Source: Pseudomonadota bacterium
GTDB lineage: Bacteria > BMS3Abin14
DNA: 6,064 bases
Assembly (NCBI GenBank): GCA_030636965.1
Contig: DAOVVW010000066.1
Coordinates: 1-6,064, forward strand
Direction: 5' to 3'
The notes below the pieces were generated by a model that was given only the letters and a program-made list of their open reading frames with translations, searched no databases and was not told the origin of the DNA. This document shows positions 1 to 6,052 of this stretch, in pieces; position 1 is the stretch's first letter, and the number at the start of each line of letters is the position of its first letter. The position numbers and the translations under genes are program-made.

Positions 1-660
1 AATGTCCTTCATTTTCCTGATTTCTTTTGCGTAGTCCTGCTGCCCGAATACCGCTGATCCGGCAACAAATATATTAGCTCCTGCTCCTGCCACATCTTCA
101 ATGGTTGCAGGGCTGACTCCGCCGTCAACTTCAATCCCGACCTCAAGACCGCGCTCTTCAATCATGTTTCTGAGGGTCTTGATTTTATTGAGGGATGATC
201 GGATAAACGACTGACCGCCAAAGCCGGGATTTACGCTCATAAGCATAACCAGATCAACATCCCCCAGGATTTCCTCCAGGGTCATAAGAGGGGTGGCGGG
301 ATTCAGGACGGCGCCCGCCTTTTTCCCCAACTCCTTTATTCTGTTTACGGTGCGATGCAGGTGGGGGCAAACCTCAACATGGACAGTGATCCAGTCTGCC
401 CCGGCCTTGGCAAAATCATCTATGTACCTGTCAGCATCTTCGATCATCAAATGCACATCAAGAGGCAGGTCCGTGATCTTGCGCACTGAAGCCACCACCG
501 GGGGGCCGATAGTTATATTGGGCACAAAATGGCCATCCATAACATCTACATGAATGATATCAGCGCCTGCATTTTCAACAGCCTTTATCTCCTCTCCCAG
601 GCGGCTGAAGTCTGCTGACAGTATGGACGGTGCCATCATAAATTGCTGCATGCTGTTCAT
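1..660 (-). CDS. rpe: Ribulose-phosphate 3-epimerase, 3' end cut by the window edge
   Basis: Cytosolic metal-dependent TIM-barrel enzyme interconverting D-ribulose 5-phosphate and D-xylulose 5-phosphate in the pentose phosphate pathway. The reverse strand is open for 220 codons from ATG 660-658 to the left edge, close to the family's usual length of about 220 residues, so only the last few residues and stop should be missing. Family motifs are in order: APSILSADF (10-18), [12 protein letters not shown] (37-48), DVHLM (68-72), NPGFGGQ (144-150), EVDGG (177-181) and AGS (200-202). His37, Asp39, His70 and Asp179 sit where the family has its metal ligands and acid/base pair, so the enzyme looks active. 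The start was chosen because AGGGGAG lies just upstream; Met4 or Met8/9 are alternatives. It probably shares a transcript with the gene fragment upstream of it. Nothing links it functionally to the signalling genes on the other strand. Confidence 0.97.
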   Translation of the reverse strand, partial: MNSMQQFMMAPSILSADFSRLGEEIKAVENAGADIIHVDVMDGHFVPNITIGPPVVASVRKITDLPLDVHLMIEDADRYIDDFAKAGADWITVHVEVCPHLHRTVNRIKELGKKAGAVLNPATPLMTLEEILGDVDLVMLMSVNPGFGGQSFIRSSLNKIKTLRNMIEERGLEVGIEVDGGVSPATIEDVAGAGANIFVAGSAVFGQQDYAKEIRKMKDI

Positions 661-663
661 TAT

Positions 664-670
664 CTCCCCT
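664..670 (-). promoter_or_regulatory. Ribosome binding site of rpe
   Basis: Reading the minus strand, AGGGGAG lies 3 nt before the ATG at 660-658. The spacing is slightly short, but this is the only purine-rich Shine-Dalgarno match near the candidate starts and it favours the first ATG. Confidence 0.6.
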
Positions 671-694
671 TTTCTAAAAATCAAATTGCGCAGA

Positions 695-808
695 TTACTT
701 TTCTGCTTCTCCAGATGTCTCTGCGTTACTCTCATCCGGTTCCCCTGTCTTGTCAGCGAGGGTGGCACCGACTGCCACCAGAACATACGCCTCCTTCGAA
801 AAGGGTAA
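695..808 (-). CDS. C-terminal fragment of an unidentified protein upstream of rpe
   Basis: On the minus strand a frame ends with TAA at 697-695, 34 nt before the rpe start. It encodes about 37 residues: a hydrophobic stretch [14 protein letters not shown], then a strongly acidic, low-complexity tail [16 protein letters not shown]. Such a tail, with the stop close to the next gene's ribosome binding site, is typical of a real 3' end in a co-directional operon. The frame stays open rightward to 868, but beyond about 808 it is only the antisense of the receiver domain on the plus strand, so no N-terminal part of the protein exists here. An ATG at 850-848 is in frame, but it would give a 51-residue product made partly of antisense sequence, which I doubt. 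Family not recognised; the right boundary is approximate. Some Deltaproteobacteria have an rsmB or PASTA-domain gene before rpe, but I cannot assign either. Confidence 0.45.
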   Translation of the reverse strand, partial: LPFSKEAYVLVAVGATLADKTGEPDESNAETSGEAEK

Positions 809-2147
809 CTTCCCGGTGGTTGTCCTCGACCTTGTCCTCCCCGATATCATGGGGACTGACGTGTTGGTTCAGATCAAGGAAGATGATCCGGACGTGGCGG
901 TCATTATGATAACGGCCTATGCATCTCTGGAAAGCGCAATAGATGCGCTTAAGGCGGGGGCGTACGATTACATCCAGAAACCTATCGTAAAGGAAGATCT
1001 GCTCAGAGCGGTTGAAAGAGCCCTCGAAAGGCAGCAGTTGGCGGTAAGGAACAAAAAACTCGTCGAAGAGCTGGAAGCACGCCTGAATGAACTCAGGGCC
1101 ATGAGCACCGAAAAGGAGGAGGTGTTCAGGATCCTGGATGAGGGACTCCTCATCCTGGAGCAGGACGGCAAGATCCACGACATGAATGAAAAAGCGGCAA
1201 GCATGATAGACATGGAGGGCAGTGCCTGGATCGGAACTAATTTCATGTCTTCGGATCTCCCCGTGCCGGAAACTCTCCTGTCGGATATTCTCGAATCACC
1301 GGGAAAACCGGTCCGTGTCATGGTAAACCTTGATCGCAAAGATTCCATGTTCCGCAACATTGAGGTGATAGGTACAGAATTTAACAGTGCAAACAGTCCG
1401 GACAGGTTTCTCATATGCATGAGGGATCTAACGAGCATTAAGGACCTGGAAAAGAAGAGGGAAGAGTTCATGGCTATTATTACCCATGATCTCAGGACTC
1501 CTCTGACTTCGCTGAAGGGTTTTGTCGAGTTACTGCTGGGAAATTACGAATCGGACGCAAAGCTTAGGGAATATCTGAATATACTCGATACAGAAGCGGA
1601 CAGGATGATATCACTTATTAGTGACCTCCTTGATCTGGACAGGATCGACTCTGACAAGATGGAGCTATATTTAGAAGACATTTCCATCGTAGACGTTGTA
1701 AAATACTCTCTGAAAAGTGTGGTGGGAATTGCCGAGAAAAAGAAGATTACCACACGACTCAAGGTAAGTGAGGAGGAGGCTTATATCATCCAGGCGGACG
1801 GGAAAAGGATTTTACAAATACTGGTAAATCTTTATTCCAACGCGATCCGGTTCTCGCCGGTGGGTGGAAATGTCGATACACTGATCATGCGTAGTGAGAG
1901 TGAAGTTGTTGTTGAGATATCGGATGAAGGGCCGGGCATTGCGCCTGAAGACAGAGAGGTTGTATTTGAGAAATACCGGCAGCTGAACCGATCGTCTCCA
2001 GAGAGAATAAAGGGCAGCGGCCTGGGCCTCACTATCGTAAAAAGGCTGATGGATCTCCACCATGGAGAGATCCAGCTCGATGACAGGGACAGCGCAAGAG
2101 GCAGTAAATTTATTCTGCGTTTCCCTGTGACCGGGAAGGGAGTTTGA
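750..2147 (+). CDS. Hybrid response regulator / PAS / histidine kinase with a truncated receiver
   Basis: Predicted cytosolic two-component sensor; no signal peptide or membrane segment. Taking TTG 750 as start gives 465 residues. Residues about 15-90 match a CheY-like receiver from helix 2 onward: VVVLD with phosphoacceptor Asp27, Thr55 in ITA, and Lys77 in QKP. The first strand with the acidic pair is absent. A charged coiled-coil linker (about 83-125) leads to a PAS-like domain (about 125-230). The kinase core is canonical: H-box ITHDLRTP with His246, N-box NLYSNA (Asn360, Asn364), G1 DEGPGI (392-397), F-box FEKY (406-409) and G2 GSGLGL (422-427). No output domain follows. The start is uncertain: neither TTG 750 nor GTG 762 has a convincing ribosome binding site, and residues 1-14 resemble no receiver, so the 5' end is probably lost at a junction. 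It lies 4 nt before the next kinase gene and is probably co-transcribed with it. Confidence 0.85.
   Translation: MSARVAPTATRTYASFEKGNFPVVVLDLVLPDIMGTDVLVQIKEDDPDVAVIMITAYASLESAIDALKAGAYDYIQKPIVKEDLLRAVERALERQQLAVRNKKLVEELEARLNELRAMSTEKEEVFRILDEGLLILEQDGKIHDMNEKAASMIDMEGSAWIGTNFMSSDLPVPETLLSDILESPGKPVRVMVNLDRKDSMFRNIEVIGTEFNSANSPDRFLICMRDLTSIKDLEKKREEFMAIITHDLRTPLTSLKGFVELLLGNYESDAKLREYLNILDTEADRMISLISDLLDLDRIDSDKMELYLEDISIVDVVKYSLKSVVGIAEKKKITTRLKVSEEEAYIIQADGKRILQILVNLYSNAIRFSPVGGNVDTLIMRSESEVVVEISDEGPGIAPEDREVVFEKYRQLNRSSPERIKGSGLGLTIVKRLMDLHHGEIQLDDRDSARGSKFILRFPVTGKGV
2136..2142 (+). promoter_or_regulatory. Ribosome binding site of the second kinase gene
   Basis: AAGGGAG lies 9 nt before ATG 2152, inside the last codons of the preceding gene. 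It supports the ATG choice and translation as a downstream operon gene. Confidence 0.7.
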
Positions 2148-2151
2148 AGAT

Positions 2152-4188
2152 ATGAATCAACGCATTTTGGTTGTGGATGACAGCCCCTTCATCCATGAGT
2201 TGGTCAGGGATATACTCTCGGACGCCGGTTATGATGTTGAGAGAGCCATGAACGGCCATGAAGCAATGGTGTCCATCGGGCAGAATCCGCCGGACCTCGT
2301 GCTGCTGGATATTATTATGCCGGAGATGAGCGGATATCAGGTCTGTCGGCTCATCCGCAGTGACAAGCGCCTGATGAATCTGCCAGTAGTGATGATGACC
2401 GCCAAAGATACCCAAAAAGACCGTTTCTGGGGGCTGGAAGTTGGGGCGGACGCGTATATAACCAAACCCATTGAACAGGATGAACTCCTTTCAACCATAT
2501 CTGAACTGCTGGAGGAGTCCCGCGCTCCTGTTACGCCTGTCAGCGAGGCCGAACTTACCACAGAGGTCCTGAAGGACCGGGCTGACGACATTCTTGAAAG
2601 GAAGCTGCTCGAATTAACCATCATCAATGAAACCGGGAAGCTCTACTCCTTTATGGACCGGCCAACGGTCCTTCTCCAGAATGCACTGAAACTGATCTCC
2701 CAGGTCATCAATTATGACCTGGGAGCTGTCATCCTGGTATTTCCCGGCGCAGATGAAAAGATATTCGCTGTAAGGTACAGGAACCATCCAATGAAAGTCT
2801 CCAAGAAAGAGATGCTCAAAATGGGAGCTGATCTTATAGCTTCTGAACGTGGGAGCAAAAGCAGTGAAGTCCAGAACCTGAATTCCGTGATGATCGAGGA
2901 AAGTGAGATTGAAGATGGGCCTTCGAGGAAACCTTCCAGGGCGAAACTCGAAGTTGTATTGAGGTCATCCAGGGGTGTTCTCGGTAGTGTAATGCTGTTC
3001 TCAAGTCGGAAGAATTTTTTCATAAAGGACGATAAAGTACTTGTGGAAATGATAGGTGTCCAACTATCCATTCTCCTTGACAACGTCTGGCTCCTCCAGG
3101 AAAGAGGTGATCAGCTCTCGGCGGTAGAGTTGGAAAAAAACAGGATGGAGGCAATTTTAAGAAATATGGGGGAGGGGGTCATCGTTACGGACTGGTCATA
3201 CAAAGTGATCCATACCAACCCCCAGGCACGTAAACTTCTGGGTCTTGGGAATGATGATATGGTCGGCCAGCATCTATTCGACCATATTTCAAGAAAGTCT
3301 TTCGGCATACTGGAGGACCAGGCTATCGGTGAGGAAAACCCTATTTGGAATATCAGGTTTTCATCCAAGACCGAGGAATTGCCCCTCGTTGCCAGCGTCG
3401 CTGTGGTTGATGATGAGGAGGAAAAAACTCTCGGACTCATACTTCTTCTGAGGGACGTTACCGAGGAGCGGGAACTGGATAAAATGAAGAACAGGTTCCT
3501 GGAAAATGTTTCCACTCACCTGAACAGTCCACTAACTTCTCTCAGAGGCTTTTCAGACCTCCTGAGGGAGGAGGTCTATGACGCGGCCACTCCCAGACAG
3601 AGGGAGTATATGGAGATGATAGATTCAGAAACAGGAAAACTTGCCGAGATCCTGGATGATCTCATGAGTCTTTCCCGGATTGAGCTAGCTGATTACAAGT
3701 TTGATCCTGTCAGTTTCCCGGTGTCTGAAGCACTGCTGACTACAATGGTTAATTATCAGAGCGCTGCCCAGGCCAGGGGGATAACCCTGAAGACGGACAT
3801 CGATGACAATCTGCCTCAGATCTATGCTGACAGGGAGAGCGTTATAGATATAGTGAACCGGCTCCTGTCGAATGCGATCAAATTCAGTCCTGACAAAACG
3901 GGCATTATTATAGGAGCAAGGAGCAGTAGGGACGTCAAGGATGATGAATTTCTGGAGGTATTTGTAAGCGATTCCGGTCCGGGGGTACCGCCGGACAAGA
4001 AGGATGTAATTTTCGAACAATACCAGCAGTTGAATCGGTTTATGGAGGACCGGTCTGATGGCATAGGTCTCGGACTCCCGATCTGCAAAAGACTGGCGGA
4101 AATGAACGGGGGAAGTATCAGTATCGATGCATCAGGCGAGAGAGGGAGTACTTTTGTTCTGAAACTCCCCATTGCGGAGTCCGCGTAA
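2152..4188 (+). CDS. Receiver-GAF-PAS-histidine kinase-like protein with altered catalytic boxes
   Basis: A 678-residue soluble signalling protein. The N-terminal receiver (about 3-122) is complete: acidic pair Asp9/Asp10, phosphoacceptor Asp53 in LLDIIMPEMSG, Thr83 and Lys105 in TKP. A GAF-like region (about 150-312), a short helical linker (about 312-335) and a PAS domain (about 330-440, GEGVIVTD to LLLRDVTEER) follow. The HisKA region (about 440-510) reads ENVSTHLNSPLTSL; aligned by its Phe and Pro-Leu-Thr-Ser positions, Thr455 replaces the phosphoacceptor His and His456 replaces the usual Glu/Asp. The N-box reads VNRLLSNA, with Arg570 where the first conserved Asn is expected and Asn574 kept. 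G1 DSGPGV (607-612), F-box FEQY (621-624) and G2 GIGLGL (637-642) look intact. It may bind nucleotide yet be a poor or non-canonical kinase. It follows the first kinase by 4 nt; their C-termini are alike (EKYRQLNR versus EQYQQLNR), suggesting paralogy. Confidence 0.93.
   Translation: MNQRILVVDDSPFIHELVRDILSDAGYDVERAMNGHEAMVSIGQNPPDLVLLDIIMPEMSGYQVCRLIRSDKRLMNLPVVMMTAKDTQKDRFWGLEVGADAYITKPIEQDELLSTISELLEESRAPVTPVSEAELTTEVLKDRADDILERKLLELTIINETGKLYSFMDRPTVLLQNALKLISQVINYDLGAVILVFPGADEKIFAVRYRNHPMKVSKKEMLKMGADLIASERGSKSSEVQNLNSVMIEESEIEDGPSRKPSRAKLEVVLRSSRGVLGSVMLFSSRKNFFIKDDKVLVEMIGVQLSILLDNVWLLQERGDQLSAVELEKNRMEAILRNMGEGVIVTDWSYKVIHTNPQARKLLGLGNDDMVGQHLFDHISRKSFGILEDQAIGEENPIWNIRFSSKTEELPLVASVAVVDDEEEKTLGLILLLRDVTEERELDKMKNRFLENVSTHLNSPLTSLRGFSDLLREEVYDAATPRQREYMEMIDSETGKLAEILDDLMSLSRIELADYKFDPVSFPVSEALLTTMVNYQSAAQARGITLKTDIDDNLPQIYADRESVIDIVNRLLSNAIKFSPDKTGIIIGARSSRDVKDDEFLEVFVSDSGPGVPPDKKDVIFEQYQQLNRFMEDRSDGIGLGLPICKRLAEMNGGSISIDASGERGSTFVLKLPIAESA
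2697..2725 (+). repeat. Perfect 12-bp inverted repeat inside the second kinase gene
   Basis: CTCCCAGGTCAT (2697-2708) and its exact reverse complement ATGACCTGGGAG (2714-2725) flank the 5-nt loop CAATT. It lies in the GAF-like region, encoding SQVINYDLG. No T-run follows, so it is not a standard intrinsic terminator. Confidence 0.85.
3555..3577 (+). repeat. Perfect 9-bp inverted repeat just after the H-box codons
   Basis: AGACCTCCT (3555-3563) and AGGAGGTCT (3569-3577) are exact reverse complements around the loop GAGGG. They lie within codons for SDLLREEV. The right arm contains AGGAGG, a perfect Shine-Dalgarno core that the stem would mask, but I see no start codon and reading frame behind it that looks like a gene. 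Confidence 0.75.
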
Positions 4189-4293
4189 AAGCACTGGGAA
4201 ATGACATTTTTTACTTTTTGCGACCTTAACAATGACTGTTCCGCAATATAACATTTCAACATTACCGACACAGGACGGGAATGTGGAAAAAAC
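4189..4293 (+). promoter_or_regulatory. Intergenic gap with a possible weak promoter and a copy of the CTTTTT-CGAC motif
   Basis: This 105-nt gap holds a T-rich stretch (4207-4219) ending in CTTTTTGCGAC, related to motifs in the 3' tail of the window. TATAAC (4247-4252) with TTAACA (4226-4231) could be a weak sigma-70-like promoter for the PocR gene, but the 15-nt spacer is short. The stop of the preceding gene sits in GTAAAA (4185-4190), which can pair with TTTTAC (4209-4214) across an 18-nt loop, giving a weak terminator-like structure. No strong ribosome binding site precedes ATG 4294; GTGGA at 4283-4287 is the nearest purine-rich match. Confidence 0.25.
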
Positions 4294-5889
4294 ATGGGCG
4301 AACTGAACGTTTCTTTCCTCGAAGAGGAAATAAAGGCGTATTTGCTGTCCCTCAACAAGATCACAGGGCTGCGTTTTTCATTTTTCCAGCCAGGTGAACA
4401 TCTTGAGCACATTGTGGCTGGAGAGACTCCCTTCTGCCTTGAACTCCAGACACGCAAGGAAGGCTCCGACAGGTGCGTTGAATCAAAGCGCTCAATTGTT
4501 CTCATGGCACAGAAGGCTGATAAGCCGGTATTTGACATCTGTCACAGTCGGATGGGCCAGGCCGGCGCGGTGATCATGCTCAACGGGGAATCCGCCGGTG
4601 TGGTAGTAGCTTGCCAGGCACTTCTCCACGGGCTTTCCGAGGAGCACAAGGAACACATCCGGTCTGTTGGTCGAGAGATCGGGTACAGCAATCCAGACAA
4701 CCTGATCGTCGCAGCTGCAAAAAATCCAGTATTGTCCAGAACGCAGCTCGAGGACATTATATTTTTCGTCAAAGAGCAGTTAGAGGAAAAGGCAACATCC
4801 AGAACGACCCTCGAGGACACAACAGAATACCTGATGGATAAGTACGAGGAACTCATGTTCCTTTACTCCATCACGGAAAAACTCACACCAGAGCACGAAT
4901 ACAGTAAAACACTGTCCGAGATTCTGGATAAGGGCCTGCAGAAGCTTTCAGCACGATCGGCATTCCTGGTACTCGAAGGGGAGTCAGGGATACACAACCC
5001 GGAGGCGCTGGAGACTTACGGTGAGCCTTTACTTCAGAAAGACGCCGTTGTCCTCCCGGAAAAGCTGGCTGATTTTCTTGTTTCCTGTGACGGACCGGCA
5101 CTCGCCCTGGGACCGGAGGAGATGGGGCTGACGACCCAGACCAGGTACAATGCCCTGCTCGTATATCCATTCAGGATCAAGGAATACCGTATGGCCTATA
5201 TGGTCTTTGCCTGGGAGAAGATTGAAGAGCTTGGGGATACCGAATACAAGTTCGTAGCTGCCCTTGCAAACCAGGCATCAGTTGTTCTCCACACCGTTCA
5301 TCTGTACAGGGAACTGGCGGACCTGCTCTTTTCCACACTGGAGGCCCTCAGTTCAGCGATCGATGCAAAAGACCCGTATACACACGGACATTCCCACAGG
5401 GTTGCCGATTATGCTGTAATGATCTCCAGTGCCATGGGAGAGCCTCCAAGGTTCCTCACAATGATAAAGATCGCGGGACAGTTGCACGATTTTGGAAAGA
5501 TCGGAATAGCGGAGACTATCCTCAGCAAAGAAGGCAAACTCGATCCTGAGGAGAGGAGTGTCATGAATGAGCACCCCGCTCTTGGGGCTCAGATATTGAG
5601 CAGGTTCAAGTCTTTTTCCGAGTTTGTACCGGGTATTCGGCATCATCACGAAAGATATGATGGCAGCGGTTATCCTGACAATCTCAGCGGTGATAAAATC
5701 CCGCTGATAGGCCGTATTATTGCGGTTGCGGATGCATTCGATGCCATGACAACCAGCCGTCCATACCGGGACCATCTGAGTAGCGAAAAAGCAGTTGCTG
5801 AGATCCAGGCCAATGTTGGAAAGCAGTTTGATCCCGTAATAGTTAAGGCTTTTGTCCGCGGTCTCGAGGCAAGGTTGAAGGATGCGTAA
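4294..5889 (+). CDS. PocR-GAF-HD-GYP protein, predicted cyclic-di-GMP phosphodiesterase
   Basis: A 531-residue soluble protein predicted to hydrolyse cyclic di-GMP under control of a small ligand. Residues about 8-135 match a PocR sensory domain: Phe47-Cys48, Arg60-Cys61, Ile82-Cys83-His84, and a closing GVVVACQ (102-108). PocR domains are proposed to bind small hydrocarbon derivatives such as propanediol. A helical linker (about 150-190) leads to a divergent GAF-like region (about 190-338). The HD-GYP domain (about 343-525) has its signatures: DPYTHGHSHRV (360-370), LHDFGKIGI with His398-Asp399 and Lys402 (397-405), NEHP (425-428), HHHERYDGSGYP (450-461) carrying the GYP triad, and ADAFDAMTTSRPYR (479-492). 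All expected catalytic motifs seem present, so activity is likely. ATG 4294 is used because the PocR homology begins close behind it; the ribosome binding site is weak. It is co-directional with the two kinase genes and may be their output, though the gap allows separate transcription. Confidence 0.93.
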   Translation: MGELNVSFLEEEIKAYLLSLNKITGLRFSFFQPGEHLEHIVAGETPFCLELQTRKEGSDRCVESKRSIVLMAQKADKPVFDICHSRMGQAGAVIMLNGESAGVVVACQALLHGLSEEHKEHIRSVGREIGYSNPDNLIVAAAKNPVLSRTQLEDIIFFVKEQLEEKATSRTTLEDTTEYLMDKYEELMFLYSITEKLTPEHEYSKTLSEILDKGLQKLSARSAFLVLEGESGIHNPEALETYGEPLLQKDAVVLPEKLADFLVSCDGPALALGPEEMGLTTQTRYNALLVYPFRIKEYRMAYMVFAWEKIEELGDTEYKFVAALANQASVVLHTVHLYRELADLLFSTLEALSSAIDAKDPYTHGHSHRVADYAVMISSAMGEPPRFLTMIKIAGQLHDFGKIGIAETILSKEGKLDPEERSVMNEHPALGAQILSRFKSFSEFVPGIRHHHERYDGSGYPDNLSGDKIPLIGRIIAVADAFDAMTTSRPYRDHLSSEKAVAEIQANVGKQFDPVIVKAFVRGLEARLKDA

Positions 5890-5913
5890 AAAGTCCATCC
5901 ATGGCTTTTTACG
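5885..5913 (+). repeat. Inverted repeat overlapping the stop codon of the HD-GYP gene
   Basis: CGTAAAAAG (5885-5893) and CTTTTTACG (5905-5913) are exact reverse complements around an 11-nt loop. The TAA stop (5887-5889) is inside the left arm. The stem is A/T-rich and its T-run is in the right arm, so it could act as a weak terminator on either strand, but a repeat element is equally likely because GCTTTTTACGACA recurs at 6040-6052. Confidence 0.7.
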
Positions 5914-5921
5914 ACAATACC

Positions 5922-5991
5922 ATCGCGCCCGAGCATGGGCGCCCGGATCAATAACAATCGCGCCCGAGCATGGGCGTCCAAATCCATAACA
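5922..5991 (+). repeat. Two tandem 35-bp repeats, each with a GC-rich hairpin
   Basis: Copy 1 is 5922-5956 and copy 2 is 5957-5991, with 31 of 35 positions identical and the first 20 bases the same. Each copy contains CGCCC-GAGCAT-GGGCG, a hairpin with a 6-nt loop; in copy 1 the stem extends to 6 bp (5925-5930 with 5937-5942). With only two adjoining copies and no spacers, this is not a CRISPR array. It resembles a REP-like intergenic element. Confidence 0.85.
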
Positions 5992-6010
5992 TACAACGAT
6001 AGTTATTGAT
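5947..6010 (+). repeat. Long-range inverted repeat enclosing the second hairpin
   Basis: ATCAATAACAATCG (5947-5960) pairs with CGATAGTTATTGAT (5997-6010) at 13 of 14 positions. The pair encloses the copy-2 GC hairpin, so the tail could fold into a stem with an internal hairpin. Function unknown: REP-like element, structured RNA and transcript-end structure are all possible. Confidence 0.6.
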
Positions 6011-6039
6011 TCTTGAGTATATTTAAAACGACGCTTTTT

Positions 6040-6052
6040 GCTTTTTACGACA
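6040..6052 (+). repeat. Second copy of the GCTTTTTACGACA motif
   Basis: Thirteen bases are identical to 5904-5916, and similarity continues weakly afterwards (ATACCA versus CTATCA). It is preceded by CGCTTTTTG, so the CTTTTT core occurs twice in a row. It may be the edge of another repeat continuing beyond the window. No gene is seen from 5890 to 6064. Confidence 0.6.

Noticed and set aside
761..779. 7-bp inverted repeat GGTGGCA / TGCCACC as a regulator site
   Set aside because: Stems of this length are expected a few times by chance in this window; mentioned only because it lies near the suspected junction.
293..909. Several plus-strand open frames over and beside rpe
   Set aside because: They overlap the strongly supported rpe on the opposite strand, and their translations show no domain; they are shadows.
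753..1178. Minus-strand open frame of 141 codons opposite the first kinase's receiver
   Set aside because: It is antisense to clear receiver and PAS-linker coding sequence and shows no protein family features. The real minus-strand signal in this area is in another frame, ending at 695.
2050..2074. 8-bp inverted repeat TGGATCTC / GAGATCCA near the end of the first kinase gene
   Set aside because: The loop is 9 nt and the stem length is within chance expectation for 6 kb; codons for the conserved kinase end explain it.
3822..4538. Long minus-strand open frame of 238 codons crossing the gap between the second kinase and the PocR gene
   Set aside because: It is antisense to the HATPase and PocR coding regions, Ser/Leu-rich as expected for shadow frames, with no recognisable motif.
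5885..5913. Classic intrinsic terminator after the HD-GYP gene
   Set aside because: The stem is mostly A/T and the T-run is part of the stem rather than following it; kept as a repeat with possible terminator activity.
5922..5991. Possible CRISPR array
   Set aside because: Only two directly adjoining 35-bp units, no unique spacers and no cas genes.
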